Shown: positions 36,957-48,530 of the stretch, in pieces | Layout: each line of letters starts with the position of its first letter | Numbering within the stretch: the first letter of the stretch is position 1 | Source: Macquaria australasica | Taxonomy: Eukaryota; Chordata; Actinopteri; Centrarchiformes; Percichthyidae | Direction: 5' to 3' | Length of the DNA: 64,000 nt | Assembly: GCA_005408345.1 (NCBI GenBank) | Contig: SEMN01000092.1 | Location: forward strand, 682,001 to 746,000 | Translations under genes and position numbers: made by a program | Notes under the pieces: model-generated | Told to the model about the DNA's origin: nothing | Seen by the model: only the letters and a program-made list of their open reading frames with translations | Databases searched by the model: none

Positions 36957-38589
36957 AGACACACTACTACATCCACTGGAGGTAGTTGTAGATAGAGGTG
37001 CCCCTGTCAGTGCCCTTGATGTGGATCATGGGAGGCATTCATATTCAAATAGGGTTACCTAGAGGCCCTCTCTCAATTCCCCCCAACAGTGCCATACAGT
37101 ACTTCCTTCCCCAAGGAGCTTTATGCTTTTCTCCCCTCAGTATGTTACATCTTTACTTACACAGGCTTTGTTGGACACAACCAGGCTATCACTTCCCTCA
37201 GAGCTGCTTATAGGATGACGGATTTTCATTGGAGCACATCGTTCTCAGTGGAGTTCCCGTATGACCATATGAGTCCAATTGCACTGCAGTGCTTCAACAA
37301 CAACAATTTCAGTTTTCATTATCTATTAGTATGCCACGTCAGAGAATTAATTAGGTTACCTCTAAATGTCAAAGAGAGATAGTTTTCCCCAGTATCTACA
37401 ATAAAACAGACACTGCCTGATTACTACTGTGGTCTTGATGTTTTTTGCTGACACGGCTGCGATGTCTGATAAAAATGTGATTTTCTCTGTTTCTGTGGCC
37501 ACCTAGCAGAGGTCCTCGTAGTGGCTGATGTGCATGCTGTCCACGCCCTATTGATCAGAAGCACAGAGGCCTCTGTATTGAGGTTGTTTGCAGAGCTGCA
37601 GATGCTATCTCCACTTTTGTTAATTATTTACATTCGGTTCCACAAATCTGATCAATAGTTAATTGAGCCAGCGGGAGCTGTCTGAGAGAAAAACAAAAAC
37701 TTTGCGGGACTAAGGGACAAAATCTTCAGCGCTGCCAGTTTTGTTTTCCCTCATACTCTTAAGTTTAATATTATATTGGGTTTACTGATGAAAGGGAGAA
37801 ATCCAGGAAGATACATTCAGTGGCTTCATGCTGCATGCTCTAGTCTAGTCTTCAGCCTCTTAGAGCAGCAATAATTCTAAATGGCAACATTTTAAGGGAG
37901 TAGAACTCATGGCTATTTTCTTGATTGAAGTGCCATTTAAAGTGGCAGGTGGCTGACTAGAATACGCTTCTAGTGTTTGTCTCTGGTGGGCTGTTGGGAA
38001 AGAGAGGTCTCAGAATTCCAGGGGCTGTATTTCTCAAAGCGTGCATAGAACAAAATCTAGGTGTATGAGCTGCCCGTACGCATAGATAGTTGGTATCAGT
38101 GAAGCATGCGTCTAGACACCTGTTATCAGTGAACAATAATAGATCTCACCTGTTATACATCTGCTCGTGCATAAACTTATATAAACAAAATGTACATATA
38201 CATTTTTAATCTCTCCAGTGCAATTTACATAGTTTTCTGTATTTGGAAGTTGACTCGTGCTCCCTGAAGGCAAAGATAGCAGTGACCTCAGTAAATGTCC
38301 AAAATACTTTTAATAGCTTGACAATAATCAATCAATTCTTCACATCTGTCTGATTATAGAGTATAGCACTATCTCAGCTGTTACCTCAGCTTTAAAATAT
38401 AAAATTACTGGTTTAGACAATAAACATATGCATCAAAAGATTTGAATGCATTTGATCACTGAATTTTACACTTATTAAGCTCTGTTGGCTTTAGCAGCAG
38501 GAGTGCCTATATATAGATAGATATTCATCAGCGTGTGAGATAAGCGACTGCTAAATTACTGACACCTGCGACATGCCACTAAGTGTGTA

Positions 38590-39110
38590 TATCAAAATGC
38601 AGATGATACCGTTTTGCAGCTTTTTTTCAGTTAACATTGAGATGTTACAACTCTTGTGTCATGCACTGCAAGATGCTATTATGTTTCTTAACTTGGTACT
38701 TATGTAGCAATATATAATGGAAATAAAACTACATTCGTGTTCTTGCAATTTAGACATATCATTTACGGAAAGTTGCATATCTCTAGTGTGAGTTTTAATT
38801 TAGTTTTAATATTGCAAGGATCACAAAAAATACAGTACTGTGGCATCTGACTCGATGAAAAATTTACATTTGAATACAGTGTCATATATTGAACCTTGGT
38901 CAACTGCGACAAAAGCTTGGCTTTTTGTGCAGAACCAGCTTCCCTCTGAGCTGTAGGAAAATAATCTAGGTTTTGGGGATGTAATTAAAAGACATTTTGC
39001 AGCCTCCTCTCTTAAATTCTTAGACTGTTTACCATTCTGCGCCAGACCTCTAACTACTTTAACTGAGCCTGCATTTTGTTTGTTTATTATTCTGTAATTC
39101 TGTAATATGC
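38590..39110 (+). mobile_element. LINE (L2-like) reverse transcriptase remnant
   Basis: A decayed non-LTR retrotransposon piece. At 38599-38616 the sequence encodes ADDTVL, the catalytic 'ADD' box of LINE reverse transcriptases. About 50 bp later, 38668-38700 encodes QDAIMFLNLVL, matching the usual downstream helix (QDALINLKLVL-type) of fish L2-like elements. Stops and frame changes interrupt it throughout. The region to about 39110 is probably the rest of the 3' part, but similarity there is only impressionistic. Confidence 0.6.
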
Positions 39111-40554
39111 TCTAGTAACATAAATGTAGGACTACTTGTGGAGACATGGAGGGAGAGAAAAAAAACACAGCATGGCGGCGAGAAATGCTGTGATCACTGT
39201 TTCACCTGTAATAACAGCCGTGGCAGAGGTGAAGAAAAAATAACTTGACCTTAAAAAAATCCACACATTGCAGCACACCGAGAGACATTATTGCCCCAAA
39301 GGGGTGCAAGGGGAGTACTTCAGTGTCATCCATACTGTAGATGACAAAATAACAGCAATTATTGGTGAGCCATCCCTGAAACACATCATCCCTGATGGTG
39401 ACACTGAGAGAGCAACCACAGATGAGACTCGACCAAAGAAGTGAGCAAATCATGATACCAAAACATAAGAGTTCATTTACACCCTGAAAGAAATTGAGTT
39501 CTACAGTTGTTCCTGAAATAAACAAAAATGCCTATTACCTTGTGAAAGTTTTGTTTTCAGAGCAAGAAAATGCTATTAGCTGGAAACGAAAACTCACCTG
39601 AAAATGCTGGATTATCCCATGTCTAAGCTGCACTGAATCACCAGAGTTTCAATCAATCTATCAGTTATGCTGTCATGGTTGACAATAGTGTTGGAATTTG
39701 TAGAAAGGGATGAATCTAATATAGAAATGAGTGCACAAAAACTGTTGGTACACACAAGTATTAAGGCCTTCTCTTTCCAGACAGGGAGAGCAGGGCAGTG
39801 ATGAAACAGGACCCTGGTGTATTTGAGATTGTATGTATGTGTGTAAATGTGTGCTTGTGTGTCTGTCTGAGTGATTGAGTGACAGGAACTGATTAAGGTA
39901 TGCAGTAGCAGCTCCATTTTAGTAATCTGTGTTGCCACACCTCAGGGGACGAACCGTATGCGCCTGGATCTAGCTGTTAATGCTGCAGGGCCCATAATGC
40001 ATTATGAGGAGAAATTCATCTCATTGTTTCTATTCCCATTTAGCAGCTTGAGCTGCACGTTTGCCATTGTTAACTGACAAACGTGTCAATGACTAATCTG
40101 CCTGGGTGTTCGACCACCACACCTTGTATTGGCTTTGGCGTTTCCTTATCTCGCTTCTGTTTCCAGCCTGTCACTGATAAGAGAGAAGGAAGGGAGGGAG
40201 GTGTATGGGTAGAGCTGGGGAAATAAGAAAAAGGGAAAGACAAAGAGAATGGGAGTAAAAACAATTATATACTGAGTGCGAAAGAGAGACAGAAATAGAG
40301 AAAGATATGGGGCATGATTAAAGAGAGAGGTCTCTGTGGTGACACTCTTCCTCCTTTTCTCTGTTTTGTGCCAGGTAGTTTGTTGAACACACTACGTTGT
40401 CATTGCCTTATTTCATGGGAGCAGATAAACAGCATCTCAGTTTTGTCCTCATCTACTTGGGCCACAGGCTTGTATAAAGTCTTGAGAGAAAATACAATAC
40501 ATTGGGAGCATCCATCCATCCTCCAGCATCTATAGGATAGTCACTTTTGTTTTG

Positions 40555-40556
<2 letters not shown>

Positions 40557-40600
<44 letters not shown>

Positions 40601-40638
40601 AAAGTGCACGCACACACACACACACACACACGCACACA
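40557..40638. repeat. (GT)20 followed by (CA)n: self-complementary microsatellite pair
   Basis: A GT run at 40557-40596 is followed after about 10 bases by a GCACG(CA)n run to 40638. The two runs are complementary and can fold into one long hairpin with a small AT-rich loop. Confidence 0.9.
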
Positions 40639-43600
40639 CTTGCACAAGGCACTAGTCTATATTTTTCAGCGTAAGGAGGAAGGTTCAGTAATTTGTGTTC
40701 AGATGGATGAGCAATAGAAGAGGCGAGCAGCGTGGTGCCAGTCGTGACTCCAACTTCAATCTGAGTCTGACCTGACCCAGCAGTATTGCTAAATCTGACT
40801 TGTTACATGACGGGTGCTCTGGCTCACCTCGCCTCGCTGAGACAACCTCAGGCCGCAATCTTGGTGTCTTTGTCAGCTCAGAGCAGCCCTGCCCCCAGAA
40901 TCGCTGAGGTGGTGGATTTTCCTCTCCTCCCTCACTCAATCTCTACCCCCTCCCTTCTTCCTACCCAACATCCACAGATCAGCATTTTTTTTTCTTTGCT
41001 GTCACCCATTCACACTTCCATGGACCAGAGGCTTTCTCAACACCAGGGGGCCGTAGTCTAGAGACAGAAAACCCCTAGATCATTTTCTTACTGGCAATTA
41101 GCATCACACAGACACCTCACTATATCCCACTCAAATGGCCTGACACAGACAAACTGACGAAAAAAAGGAGTGAAAGAAAGAAAAGTATGACAAGAAAGAG
41201 GAGGGGAATGATGAGAGAGAGAGAGAATAAAACATACACACACAAGAGCTTGATTAAGTGGTCTTTTAAATGCGCGAGTGGGTAGCAATTCAGCAGCTCT
41301 TTAGTCTCGGGAGGACCTGTCTCAATTACCCTAATGAGTCAGAGTGACTCTGGCTTCCTAGGAAGGCTATGGGAGGCAGGGAGCCCTGCAAGGCCATACA
41401 GGAGAGGCTGGGGGGAGAAAGGACCTCAATGTGTGTGTATTTGTGTGTGTATTTGTGTGAGACATGCAGGATGTGGATGCCCTGTGAAGTTAAATGGAGC
41501 GTGCCAGGTTCCCAATGAGCCAGTGTTAGCTGGCGGTCTGACACACAGCGACCTCCCACTGTGCACATCACTTTCTCATCTGGGCTGTCAGGGAATGGCA
41601 GTTAACCCCAGTCTGCCCTGAACCTTGGCCTTCACTAAACCAATACATATCTTCAATAAAGGGCCTAGCATGGAGAATGGTCATGTCACATTGTAAAGAC
41701 AGAATTAGATCATTTTGTGTTTGTGACCAGGAAAGTCTCAGTGTTGTTATGAGCTCCAAGTCAACCTTGGTGCGAGTTTGGCTGTTTGAAATGTCGTAAT
41801 TTTTCTGGTACAGTACAGTTGGCTCTCTGCTTCCTGACACACAAGGTAATGGAACCAACCTCTGTGCTGTATATTAACCATTCCCTCGACAAACGCACAA
41901 ACATATAACACACTGCACTGTTGTGGAAGGTATCAGCACAGTGTCATCATCACCATTACCCTCATGTATCCAGCATTCCCCTTCACATGACATTCCATTA
42001 GCAATTCAACACACAGCTACTCAACACCCTGTGGCCTCTCAGGAATACATGTCAGCGTAAGAGCAGCAGGCTTTACAATTACAGTGTGTTATTCATACAG
42101 CCCTTCTCTATATTTACCAGTACACACTGGGCCACCATATACACCCCATCACTGCATTCTGGTTAGTTTGTATCCTGTAGTATCTGTTAGTACAATACAG
42201 TGTTTTCTTGAAATGAAAGAGAATCCATATTCGACATGAAATGGCATTGTTATTCATACACAAATCTAATTGACTGATTTCTTTGGATTGCTGTCCCCAG
42301 CCAGCCAGTGTTTTTGCCCCTGTAAGCAGACAGGCCAAGGGAGGCTAATGTTGGTCAGTCTAGACAAAAAAAACGGATTCCTGCACAATTACATAACTAT
42401 GCTCCTTTCTCAATGTTGGTCCATCTGTCACTTAGTCTCTCTCTCTTTGTCCTTCTGTCAGTCTGTTTGTCTAACAGGTTTTGTTCCAGAACGAGATGTC
42501 TTGGCAACTAGAGGCCGGATTCCCCTGTCACAGCGATTTGTTTTTGATGACCCCATGAACTTTTGTCTAGCATCACTAATAGGTCAAAATTTCCATATGG
42601 CCAGACTTTGGTCCATGACAAAGTATCACAGACACAACACAAAAAGCTGTATTTCTATGAAATATACTGTGGATAGTCATGGTCCCTAGAGGATTGATCA
42701 CTTGCACACAACACACTTCACCTGATATCTAACAAGCCAATGGCACCATCCTTAAACCAAACCTTTAACACACACATAACATTTTACATTATGTAATAGG
42801 CTAATTGTTTTGTAATGCCTTGTTCAGGTCAAACATTTTTAGTCCCCTCTAGGCTGTGAGAGTAGCTAAATTGTACCAAAGAAAAGTGTTCATTCTACCC
42901 AACTTTAAACTTTTTTTTTCAACCTTTGTTTTTATCCTCGTATTTTGCGCTACTGGACAAGGTGTTATTGTGCGGCCAAAGCCCTCACTGATAGCCATGT
43001 CACCTTTCACTTTCAATTGCTGCAAAACAACTGAAATCATTTGTCATTCTTTCTGGGCCACTGAGTGAAATATGACTCATAGGCCTCAGAAATGTTGAAA
43101 TTGAAAAAGCACATTGGCACACAGTGCCTTTGTCTCAAATCTCCTCCCTCTCCTCCTTCTTTCCTCCACACTCTCAGTCATACAGAAGAAATGGCTTCCA
43201 TTTAGACACTCCTAACGGTCTCTCTTAATGGCTCTTTGTGAGTTATTTATGGCAAGATTCATTTTAATCTGTCAGTCTGGAAAAAAAGTCTGCCCGTGAA
43301 ATGGCCATTCCAAAAGGCTTTACCCTGTTGCTAACTACCAGAATGCTCCTCCTCTTATAAAGGAAATAAAGAAAGGTTGTACACCAGGGCCAGGGATGAT
43401 TTAGCTCATTGCCATTAAGTTGGGGTTTGAATTGCAATACAGCTGGCAGAGCTTGGCTTTAGGTGTGAAAATGTCAATAGCCAAGAGTGCCGCGTCTCCC
43501 TTGTCAGCCCTGACGGAAGACCAATGACCAGCCAGGCTGCCATTCGTCTTCCTGAGTGAGTTTTCTAATAACCGTAATGGCTGTGGCAATAAATTACCAC

Positions 43601-46600
43601 CAGCCTGTCACAGAGAACATAGTGCAGCATTTAAATCTAACAAAGAGCCCCCATTTCCCCTCCCTGTTTTACCCCGATTTTATTCTTAAAACTTAGTAAC
43701 TCCCTCATTCCCCTAAGGAGCACTTGAAGCTAATAGTGAATAGCCAAACCACATTGCAGAGCTCAAGTATATCACATCCTAACTGGACAGAAAATCCTTG
43801 GCTCTCCTCTTTCCCTAACACTAGAATAGAATATTTAGCACTTACATGGTAGAATTTTTTTTTTTTTAATGTAAAGCGGTTCATTCTATATTACCAGCTA
43901 ACTGTTTGAATTATGCAGCAATGTCCTAACTGCACTGGTCACCTGTCTGCTGGACTCCCACTTTAGTGAAATAACAAATTAAGGCTGATAGCTGATTGGA
44001 ATGAGATGTCATTTTACCCTTGACCCCATCATCATGTGCCCTCACACACGCTAGTGTTATTCCATCCCCCTCCCATGTAGTTGACTGCAGTCCCTCTGTG
44101 AGATGAGCGGGCTCAGTAATTGAAGCAGCGGGAGGCGATTTGTTCCCGTCCTTTTCTTCAGTAGTAGCAGTTTGCTGGTGGGCAGCCCATGGAGCCATGC
44201 CATCCTGCCATTTGTCAGACAGGGTGCAATTTCCCGGTCATCTGTTTCCATCCATAACTGAAGGGTGAGGAAGAAAATGGTGAATGATGGAGACTTTAAT
44301 ATGGCTCCTCATACTGTAGGAGCTTACTCCTCGTAGCGACATGCCAGACTCATACACTCTCACCCTTGTGGCAAATACCGCAGCACAGTGCTCATAGTCT
44401 TCAAATGCTCACTATTTACAAGTGACGCATTTCTCAGTAATGTGGGGCTCTGCTGATTTGTTGTTAGTAGACCTATGGTGTACAGATGGATGGGGGATAC
44501 TGTGCTTCTGGGAGGGCGTGTCATGTTGAAATGAAAGCTGCCTAACATGAGAGATTTGCCTCTGAGCGACAGGCGAGAGATTCCAGTCATTTTTGCCTTA
44601 TGCCTTAACCTCTTGTTACTATATCTCCTTGAGGCAACATGTATGTTTAAGCTTCTATTTCCACATCTTCCTGTGACTGACTTGGAAAAAAAGGGCACAG
44701 AAAGATGTCGTCCAACGGTTAGATAAAATAATTAACTTTGAAACAGGCCTGCTTTGGTGTTGTGTACTTCACAGTGCTCTATGTATTCAGAGCCATTTTC
44801 AACAGTGGCTTTAAACAAAGTAATCTGCCTCACTAGCAATCAAGGCTTTTCTTAGCGAGGCGCCATAAAACAAAGAAACCCCGCAGTGTGCAGCTGTGTA
44901 GCATGATAAGCATGTAAACTCTGCCTCCCAAACTTGGCCGATCACACACTTCCATCTAGCCATTTACCAAAACCAATTATTTTTTCAATCCAAAGGTGCA
45001 CCTGATACCTCCCCCATCAGACTGATGTAGCAGGGACAGAGGAGTTCTAAGGAAGAGCTATGGGTGGTATGGGCAGTGCTCCTCTGAATGTCGAGAAAGA
45101 CGAGCTGTGTTATTTGTAATCACAAATTGATGTCCTTTGTAGCCATGGGTTGGTGTGATCTGTGGGTTGGGAGAGGGACGGCGTCATGCGAGGCAAGGCA
45201 GCTGCTCTGCCTTTCTTCCCTCCCTGCAGTAAAGGGTTTCCTTTCAAAGGAGCCAAATGTATCTCCTTTCAGCTAGGCAAAATTGAGTCACTGTATAGCT
45301 CATTTGAGCCCTTAGATAAGATTGGACAGGTGTTAGGATATCAGTTGAGCTTTCACACAAGTGTATTTTATTCTCCTTTTGTCTGGAATTAGGAACTATA
45401 TAAATTAAGATGTTTTTGTGTGTATTCTGTTCATTTTGTGAGTTTCCCCCTCTTGACTCAATTCAGGAGCTACTCTTCTTTCAATTATTTTCATCTTTTA
45501 TTCTCTTTAGCACACATGGCTCTGAGTGAGTAGTCTGGTACTATTTGTGTTTGTCTTAAGGCATTTCTTGACAGTTTTTTTCCCCGTTCTAATTGAGAGC
45601 AGGATTTATAGGACTGAGCATAGCTGCCTCAGTAAAAACAATTACAGCAAAAAAAAACACACGCTGTTTTATCTGCTTATCAATTTAAATTAGCACCATG
45701 AAGAGAATTGGATGGTTGTTGTCTATTGCTAGGATATCTTAAAATATTATGAAGTGGAATTGCACAGAACTTTGTTGAACAGTCATTGAAGGCCAGGCTT
45801 ATTGGCTAGACTATGCGCCTATCAACAAACAAAGCTGTCTGTTTTCGAGAAATGTGCTACAATGGTAGAAGGGCACCGACTACTGTACAAGGATAGTGCT
45901 CAGTGGCTTTATGGTGTTGCAGTACTTGGTTATAACTGTCTAGAACCTGAACTCATAACTCATGTCCAGCTTCAGGTACAGTCATAAAGATGTGTTCAAC
46001 CCAAAAGAAACTTGGTGATAGGACATGGAAACAATGAATGGCATTTAGCTAAGAAAATCATAGCACATTGATTTCAATGGCTTCTCGTGTGTATTACAGA
46101 TGTTAATAGCTGCTGCATTTGTGTTAGCATAGATGCACAGTATTGCTGCTGCATAGTATGAAAGTTACGCTGCTACCAGACCAAGGAACTGCACAGCCAG
46201 AAGTGAACCTCATATTAGAGTACAGTAAAGGTGAGGGACTGTAAGAGAGTGCATCTGTGGAAGGACCAGCATCTAAAAGGAAAGGCAGTCCCTGCTACTA
46301 CTGAAGCTATAACGATGCACTGTGTACGACCCCCAGACAAGATTGATCAATAAGTCACTGCAAAGAAGTGGCACATCGATTACACCAATGACAGGGCATT
46401 TACAGGTTTAATCTGTATAATGAGCGTAACCTTTTTCTTTCAGCCACCTGCTTTGTGCCTGGCACGGACCGGTCCAAGGCCAGCAGGGACCTTCTGCTCT
46501 TTGCTTATGTGCTATTGTAGTAGCAACAGCTTCCTCTCTCTGCCATTTGTCTCATGTTCCTATTTGGACCCACAGTGATAGATGTTACATTAACTAGTCT

Positions 46601-47349
46601 GCACGGGACCTGTTTCTTCTTGCCATGAAGTAACTTTCAGTTATTTCCCATTTTACTTATCCATGCTATATCTTGCCCATCATTATTTTATTTTCTTCCT
46701 CTTTTGCAACATGACACAAATGCCAATTAACATAAATGACATAAGAAACACAGACTTGGTGAGGACTCGCTGGGGCTGACTGCGCTTTTTTAGAAACAGC
46801 TTGTTCACTTGTGGAATGTATCCGCATTAAGCCATCTTTACACAGCTGACTCGGCTAAGAATTCCATAGTAGATAAAATGATCGATTTCTACAATAGTTC
46901 AACACCTTTCTACTCACTGATATGATCATCGTCTTTACACGGTGGGAGGGGAATCTGCAGCATCTTTATTCGATTTGATTTTGATGAAGTGATTTCTCCC
47001 ATAGATTTAAGATTTCACCATTGATATTTTTATTTTATTTTATTTTTTGATTATTATCAAGCTAGCTTTCATAGTTGTTTTTTTTTTTTCTTTTTTGGCG
47101 CTTTTCTTCGGGGTTTCTTATCAGGTGGTTTGAGCCTGATTGTTTGACTCACTTATTTATTTTATCCCCATACTTTTTCCTACATTGACATCATTACATG
47201 TACAGTATGAATCATAAATTCAAAAATTACTAGGTGTAAATGTGATACTTCTTTTAGATCCTGTCTAAAGTAGTATATAGTGATTATCACATTATGACAT
47301 ACTAAATTTGGTATATTTCAGTCATCTTAGGTCCAGTTGTTTTAAAATT

Positions 47350-47385
47350 TAATAATAATAATAGTAATAATAATAATAATAATAA
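47350..47385. repeat. (AAT)n microsatellite
   Basis: AAT trinucleotide run of about 12 units with one interruption (ATAGTAA). Confidence 0.9.
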
Positions 47386-48264
47386 AAACAATACTCCAAG
47401 TAAAGAAAAGGGCACCAACTGAGAGCCTGATTGTGTGAAATTGTACTTTATGTTGAATTGATTTTAGTTGTCATAAGTTTCTTGATTTTTTCGTCATGAG
47501 TGGGTTTTAAATGACAAATGGTGGTTTCTAATTTAACCACAGAGAATGTTAGATACTGTTTAAACCTTTATTTTGGTGTTAAAAAAAAAACACCCTCGAA
47601 AATTAGAGAAGCAAGAGGAAACGGTCTCCTCTTGTCTCATCTCAGCTCTCACTGTTCCTACATGTGGGAAATAATACAATGAATGCAAGGTATTTTAAAA
47701 TATGTATAAAACCTTGTCCTGACTTAGTTTATTTTTATTCTGTTTGGACTTGAATGGGTGTGAGTAAGCCCGACAAGATTAAATAGCTTTAATCTTGGAC
47801 CAGCCATATAGATTAAATTCGTCATACAAAAAATGTATAGGAAAATGAAGCAAAAGCTGAATTATCCTTTAAATGATTAGGCCTTTAAAAGACTGTCTGC
47901 TGAAGAAGTCACAGCATGGTAAATGTTCTTACCCGTGGATGGCTGCAAAAAATGTCTCTGGGGCACAAAGTGCTCTGAGCGTGTTGTCAAGGGAATATTA
48001 CTGCAGTGTTGTGATGTGTTTTTATTCTGTCAGCCTCATCCCCAAGGGCAGGAGCCCCACTCACAACTGTGCTGCTGCCTGCTGGTTCACTTCGCCAGAA
48101 ATGCTTCGACATATACGGCTCAGAGACACGCAGACACAAACGAGCATAGACTCAGACATGCAGATACACACAGACACCAATGCACATATAGACACACACA
48201 CCATCACCTTCAGAAAGTTGAGTGCTTGCAGCCGGCGCCAAGTTAAATGCTGCTTTGCCAGTCC

Positions 48265-48530
48265 ATCTCTGCGTCCCCTCCCTCCTCTGCTCTCCTCCCC
48301 TCTCCTCATCTCTTTGACTCCCAAGGACAAGGAGACCCACTGTACAATGGGACACCATTTATCACTGCAGGAACAATTACTGGAGACATTTCATTGTCAG
48401 AAAATTTCAAGCCAATTCTTCCCCCAATCTCTCTCTCTTTATCTTCCTCCTCCCGCTCTCTCCCTCTATCTTTCTTTCCTGCTTTCATGCCATCCCCTCC
48501 TTTTTCTCCCTTCCTCTACTCTGCTTCTTT
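48265..48530. repeat. Pyrimidine-rich low-complexity region
   Basis: CT-rich stretches alternate with short mixed sequence. They keep a frame open for 233 codons across 47873-48574, but the encoded C-terminal part is serine, proline and leucine runs without family resemblance. Confidence 0.65.
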
